Below are positions 1-8,253 of a DNA stretch of 23,273 nucleotides, piece by piece. The stretch is from the IMG/VR virus record IMGVR_UViG_3300014502_000035, positions 1 through 23,273 of that record. One strand, written 5' to 3'. Positions within the stretch are counted from its first letter, which is position 1. Each line of letters begins with the position of its first letter. The notes under the pieces are model-generated. The model saw only the letters and a list, made by a program, of their open reading frames with translations. It was not told where the DNA came from and ran no database searches. The position numbers and the translations under genes were made by a program. Origin of the DNA: a virus.

Positions 1-1569
1 ACAACTGCCATGATAACCCGTATAATTGATATAGATTGTACCACAATCACCACAATAAGAATCATCACTAATACTTGCACCCATTAAATGTATATTATCA
101 CCACTGCAAGAAGTAGTACCAAAACTTGAAACACCTTGAAACTGTACGTTACCGTTACAATCAATATAAGTTTGCCAAGCACTACCATTATAATAACCCA
201 TATAGCAACTACCCATATACAAACCTGCTGAACCCGGACCACCTAAATATGACGGTACTGCTGCAATACTATTCCAAGTAGCAGTGCCACCTAAGTTTGC
301 ACCATCTACCAATTGATTTGTATTGCTGATATTTGTTGCTCCTGCTGCTATGCCTGCTAATTTGTTTGCTTCGGTAATATTAATTGCTGATAGTGAAAGT
401 GGTTTATCACATAAGTTTGTATAACCACAACCAGCACTTATTACTATAGCACCTTTCAAATAAATATTATCTGCATAAAGTCCGTAGCCACTGAGTGCTC
501 CACCAAATGCTGCATCACTTATTCCACATAAATTACCTATTCTTACTCTGTTATGACCTGCAAATGTGCCTGCATTAACCCCAGATAACATGTCAATATA
601 AGGATTGCAACTATCACTTGCTGTGAGATATATGATATTTTGTCTTGAAACATTACTGCTATTACCAACCTGTACGGCTTTCATTTTGTCCCAAGGACTA
701 CCAGAAATGGTTGTTGCATCAATATAAGCATCACCAAGTGTTGCAGATTGGTGTACATTGGTTACTATACCCAAATAACTTCCTATGCCAGAACCTGTCC
801 AGATTTGTGCTCTGATATAGTCATTTACAACGAATTGAATTGCTGAATTACCACCGTCTGTATCAAAATAAAAACGAGTACCAACAACACTATATGGTAT
901 TCCATTTGCACTACTTATTATTAAGCCACCGTTAACACTTTGAATTTCATTTATTTCTAATTCATAGGCTGTTAAAACATTACGAACTCTCAGATTATCA
1001 ACTTCCAAATCAAAAGAAGTACCAGAATTATTGTCTAATTTCCACCCCTGACCTGCAAAGCCACTGATAAAAACAGGTGAGTTAATATCACATGCCATTA
1101 TCATATTGACACCACAAATGCATGTACTGCTGTTTAAAACTGGTGTGTTTACAGAAATACTACCACAAGCAACAGGTGTTACCGAACAAGTCGTAGCACA
1201 ATCAACAACCGATACCGAACAACTCGTTGAACAAGCAATTGGTGTTTTACTGCAAGTTCCAAAACAAGCAATTGGTGCACATAGTGTACCACAAGCAATT
1301 GGATTACATATTGGCAGATATTTTAATGCCAAGCAAGTACTGCCTTCAATGAAGATTGGTGCTGTAACATTACCTGCAAAACTCGGTGCATCAACTACAC
1401 TTATCGTTGTACCACTAATATCTATATTAAAACCTGCTATGTAAGTTGTACCACCACCCCCACCACCACCACTATAACCACCACCACCAGAAGAAGTAGA
1501 ATTTCCTGCAATTATTTGCTTATCTCTCCTGATTGGCAATAAACTCTGTTGTGTAATAACTATGCTCAT
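1..1569 (-). CDS. Tail spike/fibre-like structural protein, partial (3' end outside window)
   Basis: The frame opens at ATG (1567-1569) and stays open for 523 codons to the window edge, so the C-terminus is missing. It starts 12 nt after the stop of the upstream tail gene. Residues 28-40 are nearly all glycine, a likely flexible linker. Residues 79-160 hold 14 cysteines, partly as an 11-residue repeat with the pattern C-x3-C-x6. Around residue 175 begins a segment starting W-K-L-D with a following RVRN...YELEINEI pattern; further on come RIGNLCGI and GYGLYADNIYLKG. These last motifs are common in phage tail tip and fibre proteins that carry receptor-binding or chaperone domains at the C-terminus. 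The position after the tape measure and tail-tip genes fits a distal tail adhesin. The role is inferred from these patterns and gene order; the exact family is not assigned. Confidence 0.72.
   Translation of the reverse strand, partial: MSIVITQQSLLPIRRDKQIIAGNSTSSGGGGYSGGGGGGGTTYIAGFNIDISGTTISVVDAPSFAGNVTAPIFIEGSTCLALKYLPICNPIACGTLCAPIACFGTCSKTPIACSTSCSVSVVDCATTCSVTPVACGSISVNTPVLNSSTCICGVNMIMACDINSPVFISGFAGQGWKLDNNSGTSFDLEVDNLRVRNVLTAYELEINEIQSVNGGLIISSANGIPYSVVGTRFYFDTDGGNSAIQFVVNDYIRAQIWTGSGIGSYLGIVTNVHQSATLGDAYIDATTISGSPWDKMKAVQVGNSSNVSRQNIIYLTASDSCNPYIDMLSGVNAGTFAGHNRVRIGNLCGISDAAFGGALSGYGLYADNIYLKGAIVISAGCGYTNLCDKPLSLSAINITEANKLAGIAAGATNISNTNQLVDGANLGGTATWNSIAAVPSYLGGPGSAGLYMGSCYMGYYNGSAWQTYIDCNGNVQFQGVSSFGTTSCSGDNIHLMGASISDDSYCGDCGTIYINYTGYHGSC
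1164..1303 (-). repeat. Coding repeat: cysteine-rich 11-residue units in the spike gene
   Basis: On the plus strand a block beginning caagcaa recurs at about 1164, 1230, 1263 and 1291. Translated on the minus strand this gives units of P-[IV]-[AD]-C-x-T-x-C. Cysteines fall at residues 93/97, 102/106, 113/117, 124/128 and 135, with an exact 11-residue spacing from 102 to 135. This could be one face of a small solenoid; the structure is inferred. Confidence 0.6.
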
Positions 1570-1581
1570 AATTAAAACTGA

Positions 1582-3645
1582 TTAAATGCTGTCATAAGTG
1601 TTTACAAGTTCAACTGCTTCAATATCCATTGATTCCTGGTCATCAACATAACTGTAACTTGATATATAAAATGCTTTGTTTATATATTTCAGATTCTTTA
1701 TTAGTTTATTCTGAAGACTCAAACCATAATTTTTGACATTTAAACTTGCTATTAACTTTAATCTTGAAACCTTATACTGACTTTGAAAAGTCTGAATCAA
1801 TAACTTATCTGTCATTCTTGCACTACTATTTTCTGGTCTGTATAAACCAAAATTTATTAGTGTTTGATTTGATAAAGTAAAAAACGAACCCTTAGAAACA
1901 CCATAGTTACCACAACCCGAAGTTGTTGCAATATCAGTTACATTGGTTTTATAGATTATATTAGTACTAATATTACCTCTTGTAAGTACACCATTATTTG
2001 TAATTACCACACCTTTGTTATCAACAACATCAATTTTTAGATTTTTAACTAAAACTCTTCTGAACATTGCACCGATAACATACCAAGGTTTGCTGTTATT
2101 ATAAGTAATCTGACCAGCACCTTGAATACAATAAATTGAAAATGTTATTGAACCACCTGTCAGACCACCAGAAATAGGTATTAATCTGGCTGTAGTTGCC
2201 CAAGTATCATTTACAATTGACTTGGTATGGTCAGCACCATATTGAGCATAAGTGACACCATTTTGAATAACACCTAAAATCAATGAGTGATAACTACTAT
2301 CCCAAATATTGTAACCATTATAATATAAATCACCACACTGAATACTGCAAACTACATAATAACCATATACTGGTGTTGTCTGTGAACTACCATAAATATT
2401 TTCACCGAATGAAGCATTATCAACACTATTTAATCTTGTCTGACAATAACTATCTAACATTAGATTGAAATTTAAACTTGTGTCCGAATTAATGTTACTG
2501 AATGGTATGTTGTATGTTAAAACATCATGAGAATTATCAAGCAATAAACCATATATAGATGTATCACCACTTGTTTCTTTTATACCAAAAAAATGTCCAC
2601 TTGCTGCAGTACCACCACTTGTTAATTGTGTCCAACTTGGAAATACTGGTGTTATATTTCGATAGTAATCATTTGGTGGTGTTGTTACATGATAAAAAGA
2701 AGTATTACCAGTTGCATTGGCATTAAAATCATAAGCAAAATTTGTAATGTTATATGGATTGTATTTAACATCAATTTCGTTTATCTGATTTACTGTTCCT
2801 AAATTTTGTCCGGTCTGATAATAGCCAATTGAAGTTAAACCACCTGTTGTACCTGTTATAATATCAGCATAACCACCAAAATTTACTGTTGATTCACTGA
2901 AACCAGGTAATGTGTATTTTCTACCTTTAGTAGCATCATTCAAATTAATAGGATTTACAACATACAAGTCTGAACCTTGAAACTGAACTTTCATACCATC
3001 CAAGCCACCAAAAATACTGTCAAGAACTTCTCTGCAACTCATTGGCACGAATGATTCATTTATATAATTCAATTGGTTAACTTTGATATTGGTAAAAATA
3101 TTTGTTGTGTAGCCATTGGTACGTAAATCCATATCACTGTATATGTTACCAACAGTCAGATTCAGTTTTGATAAAACATTGTTAATTACTGTTGCAATAG
3201 TCGTATTACCTGTATAAAAACTACCATCAGAATTTTTATAATAAATTGTATCAAGCATTTGCATACCATCACTACAGTTTATACTAACTGTTGTAGGAAA
3301 ATTCACACTATAATCTTCTGTATAAACAGGATTTACAAAACCCTGCCAGAATAGATTATTTGTAGTATTGCTATCATAGCATTTTACAATAAATGCTTGT
3401 GGGTCACTGTTGTTGAAAAGTGTTATCAAACTCAGTGGTGTTGCAATTACATTTATTATTGCACCAGTTCCAATAGTTTTACAAAATATGTTATCAGTAT
3501 TTCCTTGCAATTGAATTGTTAAAGGTGTTGCATCGGCTTGCAAAGCAGTTACAGCACCAACATAAAAATTTTGTAGTATTTCAATATGTGTTGGTCTATT
3601 ACTTAACCTTTTGTAATCTATTGTATATTTTAAATTGTAACTCAC
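1582..3645 (-). CDS. Tail-tip / baseplate-like tail protein (Dit/Tal position)
   Basis: A 687-residue protein starting at GTG (3643-3645) directly after the tape measure TAA; no early in-frame ATG exists. Residues 99-131 contain FWQGFVNP, then a stretch ending in NCSDGMQML. The arrangement W-x-G-[FI]...DG[LM]xxL is a pattern I associate with tail-associated proteins encoded after the tape measure in Bacteroidetes phages, where they take the place of the distal-tail and tail-associated-lysin proteins. The protein is rich in Asn, Thr, Ser and Tyr, as expected for extended beta-structure. No peptidase motif is evident. The context (tape measure before, spike after) supports a role at the tail tip that anchors the spike. 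The family is inferred rather than proven. Confidence 0.68.
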   Translation of the reverse strand: MSYNLKYTIDYKRLSNRPTHIEILQNFYVGAVTALQADATPLTIQLQGNTDNIFCKTIGTGAIINVIATPLSLITLFNNSDPQAFIVKCYDSNTTNNLFWQGFVNPVYTEDYSVNFPTTVSINCSDGMQMLDTIYYKNSDGSFYTGNTTIATVINNVLSKLNLTVGNIYSDMDLRTNGYTTNIFTNIKVNQLNYINESFVPMSCREVLDSIFGGLDGMKVQFQGSDLYVVNPINLNDATKGRKYTLPGFSESTVNFGGYADIITGTTGGLTSIGYYQTGQNLGTVNQINEIDVKYNPYNITNFAYDFNANATGNTSFYHVTTPPNDYYRNITPVFPSWTQLTSGGTAASGHFFGIKETSGDTSIYGLLLDNSHDVLTYNIPFSNINSDTSLNFNLMLDSYCQTRLNSVDNASFGENIYGSSQTTPVYGYYVVCSIQCGDLYYNGYNIWDSSYHSLILGVIQNGVTYAQYGADHTKSIVNDTWATTARLIPISGGLTGGSITFSIYCIQGAGQITYNNSKPWYVIGAMFRRVLVKNLKIDVVDNKGVVITNNGVLTRGNISTNIIYKTNVTDIATTSGCGNYGVSKGSFFTLSNQTLINFGLYRPENSSARMTDKLLIQTFQSQYKVSRLKLIASLNVKNYGLSLQNKLIKNLKYINKAFYISSYSYVDDQESMDIEAVELVNTYDSI

Positions 3646-5403
3646 TTACCTATAATTATTTGATTGTCTGTTATGATTATTTAAAACACCAACTAACTGT
3701 GTACCGTCAATTCGAAATTCTACTCTGCCACCACCTGCACTACCAAGCATGTGTTTTAACTGTGACAGTGGTGCAATAACTTCCGGGTTATTTCTTGCAT
3801 TTGCATATTCACCAACCAATGCCTGTGTCGGTCCAGATACAATAGCACCTTCGGCAAATTTTGGTACTAAACTATTGAATAATGTTGCTGCAAGTCCACC
3901 CATAACTGCACCTAATGCTACACCGATTATTGGATTCTTTGCAAATGCTACTGATTTTTCTATTGCCTGTGCAATTGTTGCTGATAACAAAGCAGCAATT
4001 GCTTGTTTCATAGAACTTGCAACAGTTTTACCAAATTCTTTAAAACTGCTTGCACCTTGACTTATTGAACTTGCAAAATCTCCAAAAGCATTATTTATTC
4101 TTTCTTGTGCATCAGCATATTTATTATTTAAGTCTATTACAGATTTTAATGTGCCACCGTATGCTCTTAATGCTTTATCAGCATCTTTAACTTTATTTGC
4201 TTCAGTAGCACCACCACCAACAGCATTTGCTGCAGGTTTTTCTAATTGTTTGGTGTTTGCATAACCTGCTCTTTCTTCTACAAAAGGATTCTTAACAGTA
4301 CCAACATTTACATCTTTTTCACCAAGTTTAAAACCTGCTTCACTGGTCATGTTGGCTTCTTTCAGTTTATGAAAATCTCTTTCTGCTTGCATTTCTTCAG
4401 CAAGTGCATCCTTTTTAACTCTTGATAAAAGTCTGTTTTGTGCTATTTCTTCCTGCCAGTAAGTAGTACCAACATTATGTTTTTCTTTTTCCAGTTCTGC
4501 AACTTTTGTAACAATTTCCATATTAACCTGACCACCTACCTTAGTAAGTTCTCCCAATGCTTTTGTGTTGGTAATTTCTCTGTCAATTAAATCTTCCCGT
4601 CTTTTTGCATAAGCAAGTGCAGTTGATTCAAAATCAACCAATGCTTCCTTTTTCTGTGCAGGTGAATAATCTCCTGATTTGTCAGTTATAATTGCTCTGT
4701 CTTTTTTCAGTTTTTCTTCAACTTCGGCATTTTTAACTGATTCTTGTACTGCTTCTTTTCTTAAATCATATTGGTCAAGCAATATTTTCTTAAGTTCAAC
4801 TTCTTTAGTTATTCTATTACCTAAATCTCTATCACCATCAAGTATTTCTTGATTGATTTTTTCCATTGCATGTGCTTGGTCGTTTTGTGCTTTTAATTCT
4901 GCTTCAGTTAATTTTATTCCATCATTTTTTACTTTATTTCCAGTAATCCAATTGGCAAGTCTTTTAATATCAAGTGCAGCCATTTCAACACCTGTTCTCA
5001 ATTCAATACCTCTTTCTGCTCCAACACCACCCCTTTCTGCTGTCATTTGCTTTTTCATAAGGTTGGCTGCATCTTGTGTGAAAATGCCTGCACCTTGTCC
5101 AGACTTATCAACAGCAGCCAAATATGCATCTGCACTTTCCTTTGCAAGTTTAAAAGCCTTTATTAGACCACCAATTGCTACAGTAACCAAACCAATGCCT
5201 GTGGCAGCACCTGCAATACCACCAATGGTACTACTCATTTCTCCTGCCATGCCACCAAATTGACCCATAATCTTGGTTAAAGCACCACCTGATTCACTGA
5301 TATTTCTACCCATTTCTTGAGTAGCCTTACTTGCAGCATTTATGCCCTGTGTGAAGCCACCAGATTCAAGAAGTAATGTTGTTAAGAGTGAAAATTTTGC
5401 CAT
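3646..5403 (-). CDS. Tape measure protein
   Basis: 585 residues; the ATG overlaps the end of the frameshifted chaperone frame by 22 nt. The N-terminus has a Gly/Ala-rich hydrophobic stretch (about 58-81), followed by long charged helical and coiled-coil sequence (about 85-400) and a second hydrophobic Gly/Ala-rich stretch (about 470-515). The C-terminus has the pattern FAEGAIVSGPTQALVGE followed by NPEVIAPL, which is frequent at the ends of tape measure proteins. The protein sets tail length and passes into the host at infection. At roughly 1.5 angstroms per residue, 585 residues predict a tail near 90 nm, short for a siphovirus. The location after the chaperone pair is diagnostic. Confidence 0.9.
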   Translation of the reverse strand: MAKFSLLTTLLLESGGFTQGINAASKATQEMGRNISESGGALTKIMGQFGGMAGEMSSTIGGIAGAATGIGLVTVAIGGLIKAFKLAKESADAYLAAVDKSGQGAGIFTQDAANLMKKQMTAERGGVGAERGIELRTGVEMAALDIKRLANWITGNKVKNDGIKLTEAELKAQNDQAHAMEKINQEILDGDRDLGNRITKEVELKKILLDQYDLRKEAVQESVKNAEVEEKLKKDRAIITDKSGDYSPAQKKEALVDFESTALAYAKRREDLIDREITNTKALGELTKVGGQVNMEIVTKVAELEKEKHNVGTTYWQEEIAQNRLLSRVKKDALAEEMQAERDFHKLKEANMTSEAGFKLGEKDVNVGTVKNPFVEERAGYANTKQLEKPAANAVGGGATEANKVKDADKALRAYGGTLKSVIDLNNKYADAQERINNAFGDFASSISQGASSFKEFGKTVASSMKQAIAALLSATIAQAIEKSVAFAKNPIIGVALGAVMGGLAATLFNSLVPKFAEGAIVSGPTQALVGEYANARNNPEVIAPLSQLKHMLGSAGGGRVEFRIDGTQLVGVLNNHNRQSNNYR

Positions 5404-5705
5404 GTTATATCTTTATTATTTACCAAATTCATTAATTCATATTGCTCAGTAACAATGTCTTTACTATCTCTAATTTCTTCTGCATCCCAACTGAATTTCA
5501 AATCATTCAATTCTGCACCCAAGCAAGCACCAATTGTATTTCTCAGAAACCTGACTTTTTCCCAACCCTCTCTGTAATTTTCATTATAATTTCTGAGAAT
5601 TGAATCAACTTCGTATAACGGCATTTCTTCCCAAAAATAATCTGGCTGAATACCAGACTTGACACATATACTGAATATGTCAATTATTTTGGTTTTCTTA
5701 CTGCT
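5382..5705 (-). CDS. Tail assembly chaperone, -1 frameshift extension (GT-like)
   Basis: This is the -1 frame entered at the A9 run. From the re-read base 5705 it runs without a stop for 107 residues to 5382, giving a fused product of 222 residues (115 + 107). An internal ATG (5622-5624) would give an 80-residue product, but the 27 codons before it, including SSKKTKIIDIFSICVKSG, are also open and look coding. In lambda, gpG and gpGT are made the same way and only GT binds the tape measure. The frame overlaps the tape measure start by 22 nt. The EVDSILRNYNENYREGWEKV stretch looks like the T-domain helices of related chaperones. Confidence 0.82.
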   Translation of the reverse strand, partial: SSKKTKIIDIFSICVKSGIQPDYFWEEMPLYEVDSILRNYNENYREGWEKVRFLRNTIGACLGAELNDLKFSWDAEEIRDSKDIVTEQYELMNLVNNKDITWQNFHS

Positions 5706-6049
5706 TTTTTTTTATCCGGTACAATGTCATTTAGACCTTCACTTGCTAATATTATCAGATATGCCTGATAGTCTGCAAATGCCTGTGGATTCTCATCACT
5801 GACATTATCAACAAATTCGTCAAAAGTATATTTGAAAGTCGGATTGTTTGCTTTCAATATACAATAGAAAACTCTATACATGTCGGTTAATGTGCCACTG
5901 ATTTCATCCAGACTTCTCTTAAATATGTCTTCATAAAGCATCAATGCTCTGTTTGTCCTTTTAACTTTGTATTCTCTTACAATTGTGTTAGTGCCACCTG
6001 TAGCATCTATTTCAATTTCATTTAACTTAACTGTAGTCTCTTTTATCAT
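5684..6049 (-). CDS. Tail assembly chaperone, short form (gpG-like)
   Basis: 121 residues from ATG 6049, with the 8-mer motif GTATTTAT 29 nt upstream. The protein is a compact helical chaperone with the segment KYTFDEFVDNVSDENPQAFADY, of the kind common in tail chaperones. It ends in a Lys-rich tail encoded by the slippery A9 run. It lies between the major tail protein and the tape measure, as expected. It would coat the tape measure before tail tube polymerisation. Family assignment rests on size, position and the frameshift. Confidence 0.82.
   Translation of the reverse strand: MIKETTVKLNEIEIDATGGTNTIVREYKVKRTNRALMLYEDIFKRSLDEISGTLTDMYRVFYCILKANNPTFKYTFDEFVDNVSDENPQAFADYQAYLIILASEGLNDIVPDKKKAVRKPK
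5702..5713 (-). promoter_or_regulatory. Programmed -1 ribosomal frameshift site (A AAA AAA)
   Basis: Nine consecutive A (minus strand, 5713-5705) are read in the zero frame as AAA AAA AAA GCA, which contains the slippery heptamer A AAA AAA. Slippage by -1 continues as AGC AGT AAG and opens the downstream frame. The position, near the end of the gene before the tape measure, matches the conserved chaperone frameshift of long-tailed phages. I did not identify a clear downstream pseudoknot by eye. Confidence 0.8.
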
Positions 6050-6076
6050 AAAAATTTTATTAACTGTAATTATTTC

Positions 6077-6088
6077 ATATAAATACGA
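6077..6088 (-). promoter_or_regulatory. Putative late promoter, motif copy 1 (tail chaperone unit)
   Basis: Minus-strand TCGTATTTATAT; the core octamer is at 6079-6086, 29 nt before the chaperone ATG. It follows the terminator of the major tail gene. Its proposed role rests on comparison with six other copies. Confidence 0.6.
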
Positions 6089-6133
6089 TTAAATCTGAAA
6101 AGATAAATCCTTTGATTGATAACTGTTTAAAAG

Positions 6134-6160
6134 AAAAAAGCCAAGTGTGTACTTGGCTTT
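6134..6160 (-). terminator. Rho-independent terminator after major tail protein
   Basis: Perfect 10-bp stem AAAGCCAAGT / ACTTGGCTTT with a 4-nt loop. On the minus strand it continues into TTTTTTC. It lies about 45 nt after the major tail protein stop. Confidence 0.88.
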
Positions 6161-6205
6161 CTAACAGAAAAAAATAATAAAATTTATAAAACCGAAAAAG
6201 ACCTT

Positions 6206-6673
6206 TTACTGAGCAATTGACAATACACCATTACCCTTCATAGCAATTGTATAAGTACCGTTGGCTTTGTCAGCAGCATTCATATCCATACTTGTTATAA
6301 GAGCCTGTCCGGTGAATTTTAATGCACTTCCACTAACTGTCCAAGAAGGACTTGTACCTGTTTTTGAAGCAAATGCAATATACACTGGTTGTTTTGCAAT
6401 AAAATATTGAAATACTTCTTTTGTACTAAGTGTAGTACCTGTGACACCACTTAAGTTCATTAGGTTGTCTGAGGTTAAATCCCAATCAAACTTGCTACCT
6501 AAGTACTCATTCCAATCTCCGGAATCCTTACTTGAAACGTCTCTGGTAGATAGAGTTACAGTGAGTTTTGCTGTGGTACTAAATGCACAAGGTTGTAAGT
6601 TTGTGCTGCCACTTGGATTGATAAAAATCATGTAGTCACCACCATAAACTAAGAATTTTTGATTTGCTGCCAT
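6206..6673 (-). CDS. Major tail (tube) protein
   Basis: 155 residues, rich in Thr, Ser, Gly and beta-forming residues. It begins MAANQKFLVYGGDYMIFI and includes KDSGDWNEYLGSKFDWDLT, a pattern typical of Bacteroidetes phage tail tube proteins. It sits between the tail completion protein and the tail chaperone, and forms its own transcription unit: a late-type motif upstream (6713-6720) and a strong terminator downstream. A single-gene unit suits a protein needed in hundreds of copies. The protein would polymerise as stacked rings around the tape measure. Confidence 0.85.
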   Translation of the reverse strand: MAANQKFLVYGGDYMIFINPSGSTNLQPCAFSTTAKLTVTLSTRDVSSKDSGDWNEYLGSKFDWDLTSDNLMNLSGVTGTTLSTKEVFQYFIAKQPVYIAFASKTGTSPSWTVSGSALKFTGQALITSMDMNAADKANGTYTIAMKGNGVLSIAQ

Positions 6674-6710
6674 TTGAGTATATTTTTAAGTTTAATATTA
6701 TAGTTATATG

Positions 6711-6722
6711 ACATAAATACGA
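6711..6722 (-). promoter_or_regulatory. Putative late promoter, motif copy 2 (major tail protein)
   Basis: Minus-strand TCGTATTTATGT; core octamer at 6713-6720, 39 nt before the major tail protein ATG. This is the longest spacing in the set. Confidence 0.6.
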
Positions 6723-6732
6723 GTGAGTTTTG

Positions 6733-7113
6733 CTAATAGTTTTTCAATTCGTATGTGAGTTTTTGCAGGAAGGCATTGTCTTGGTAACCTTCATCACAAG
6801 TTTTAATCATACACATAACAATATGATTATCTCCTACTGTACCCCTGTAAAAGTTCAAGATTTTGTCAATACGACCAGCAATTTCAATGCTGTCATTATA
6901 AGTTTCAGCAAATACTGTTACTTCCAAAGTGCTATTGCTATAAGCAACACCGTCATCTGAGTATTCACTGTCATAATACCGTTGAATTACAACATAAGGA
7001 AGTTTTTCATCGTGTCGAATAATAAGTGGAAATACTTTGTTACCGATAATCTGTGTTAAACCACTATCTGAAGTCAGTAAAGAGTAAATGGCATTGTTAA
7101 GTTTTATGCTCAT
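6733..7113 (-). CDS. Tail completion / tail terminator protein (DUF3168-like)
   Basis: 126 residues. The order of features matches small tail-terminator proteins of the DUF3168 (gp17-like) group: an N-terminal helix (AIYSLLTSDSGLTQIIG), the motif KVFPLIIRHDEKLPYVVIQR, then a strand-helix segment with VFAETYNDSIEIAGRIDKIL. These cap the growing tail tube and join it to the head. The ATG overlaps the stop of the HNH gene by 4 nt (ATGA), suggesting coupled translation. Assignment by pattern and gene order. Confidence 0.78.
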   Translation of the reverse strand: MSIKLNNAIYSLLTSDSGLTQIIGNKVFPLIIRHDEKLPYVVIQRYYDSEYSDDGVAYSNSTLEVTVFAETYNDSIEIAGRIDKILNFYRGTVGDNHIVMCMIKTCDEGYQDNAFLQKLTYELKNY

Positions 7114-7436
7114 TGGTTATTCATTTTAGTTATCTTCTTATGACACTCAATACACAATGACTGTAAATTATTGTAATTGAAGCCAATTAATTTTTTTTCC
7201 AGAATATCTTTGCCACTACTGATTGGCACTACATGGTGAACTTCTTCAGCCAGACTTAGTTTGTCTAATTTCTGACAATTCTCACACAACGGATTTATTC
7301 TTAATTTTTCCTTCCGTAGTTTTCTCCAAATCCTGGTATTGTACACAGCCACATTATCCAGTACTTCCCGTTTATCTTGGTGTGTCCTTTTAGTCTTTTC
7401 AACTACCCGAATAAATGTCTTTATAATTGTTGGCAT
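7110..7436 (-). CDS. HNH endonuclease
   Basis: 108 residues with a complete HNH signature. Zinc-type cysteines are C51 and C54 (CENC), the metal-binding pair is H67-H68 in EVHHVVPI, N90 lies in NNLQSLC, and C95/C98 are followed by H99 in CIECHKK. The N-terminus is basic (KTKRTHQDKRE). HNH proteins encoded near HK97-type packaging genes assist terminase in cos cleavage. Here the gene sits between the gp10-like and tail completion genes, about 5 kb downstream of terminase, so it may be either the packaging-linked type or a homing endonuclease. It is tightly packed with its neighbours (1-nt gap and 4-nt overlap). Confidence 0.9.
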   Translation of the reverse strand: MPTIIKTFIRVVEKTKRTHQDKREVLDNVAVYNTRIWRKLRKEKLRINPLCENCQKLDKLSLAEEVHHVVPISSGKDILEKKLIGFNYNNLQSLCIECHKKITKMNNQ

Positions 7437-7437
7437 A

Positions 7438-7905
7438 TTATTTATTATATTTTGCTACAAGTCGTTCCATGTTTGTTGTTATGCAGTTTTCAATATTGTC
7501 TTCGGCTTCCTGTTTCTTTTCTTCAACAGCATCTGTGAAGAACTTAGTACCCATTAATTTTCCTGTATTATGCTGTATGCCATTCTTTGTTTTATAGTCT
7601 CTTGATTCTGTACCGTAGTTAATCATTCTGTACTTATAGCCTTCTTCATAGTCACTTAAACCAACAATTACACCCATTTTATCTTTCATTGCTTTTACAG
7701 TAAACATTTCTGCAAATCCCTTATAATCAGTTTTACTTTTACCTTTCTTAGTTGCTTGAAAATTCAGTTTTGCTTGGTCATTAATGATTCTTGCTGACTG
7801 CCTTAAACCACCCATAATAACCTGCTTTTGCTTCTGTGGATTCAAGTCATTGAATAATGCAAGTAATTGCTTGTCATTAATTAAATTTATTTTAACTTCT
7901 GCCAT
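7438..7905 (-). CDS. HK97 gp10-like head-tail/neck protein
   Basis: 155 residues. The pattern KQVIMGGLRQSARIINDQAK near the N-terminus, then a basic linker and a glycine-containing C-terminal half, is typical of the HK97 gp10 family that binds between connector and tail. The ATG shares one base with the stop of the upstream adaptor gene. Position after the adaptor supports the call. Confidence 0.8.
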   Translation of the reverse strand: MAEVKINLINDKQLLALFNDLNPQKQKQVIMGGLRQSARIINDQAKLNFQATKKGKSKTDYKGFAEMFTVKAMKDKMGVIVGLSDYEEGYKYRMINYGTESRDYKTKNGIQHNTGKLMGTKFFTDAVEEKKQEAEDNIENCITTNMERLVAKYNK

Positions 7906-8225
7906 TATAAATTAACCCTTTCACATACTAATGTCAAACCTTCCCGATAAGCAACTTCAGCAATCATCAGAATTTTATATGTGTAACCCTTAAACTCTAT
8001 TCTGTCAGTATCAACAATATCTTTTCTGTAATGTGTGGTAAAAGTTATTTTGAATTGAGTGAATATTTCTTTGTCACTTATTATCTGACTACCACCATCA
8101 GCCTTCATAGCAGCCTTCAACTTGTGTTTAATTGTGTACACAGGTGTTTCACTGCCATTGTCTGCATCTTTTACAATGGTCAAACCTTTAACTACTATTG
8201 GATATCGAAAACTACCTATAATCAT
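7905..8225 (-). CDS. Head-tail adaptor (SPP1 gp16 / phage H-T join-like)
   Basis: 106 residues of mostly beta-structure. It begins MIIGSFRYPIVVKG; later segments include QFKITFTTHYRKDIVDTDRI and FKGYTYKILMIAEVAYREGL. The pattern R-[YF]-[RK]-x-D-[IV]...D-R-I-x-[FY]-x-G-x-x-[YF]-x-I is typical of the stopper/adaptor family that closes the portal channel. It follows the connector gene with a 28-nt gap and overlaps the next gene by one base. Confidence 0.82.
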   Translation of the reverse strand: MIIGSFRYPIVVKGLTIVKDADNGSETPVYTIKHKLKAAMKADGGSQIISDKEIFTQFKITFTTHYRKDIVDTDRIEFKGYTYKILMIAEVAYREGLTLVCERVNL

Positions 8226-8253
8226 AATCTTTTACTTTAGATAAATGCTGTAA

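Noticed and set aside
1106-1444. Plus-strand open frame of 112 codons
   Set aside because: It lies wholly within the spike gene, on the opposite strand, and exists because of the cysteine repeat composition.
3749-5263. Plus-strand open frames opposite the tape measure gene
   Set aside because: Low-complexity Ser/Ala/Pro/Leu translations that mirror the helical Lys/Glu/Ala codons of the tape measure; no independent support.
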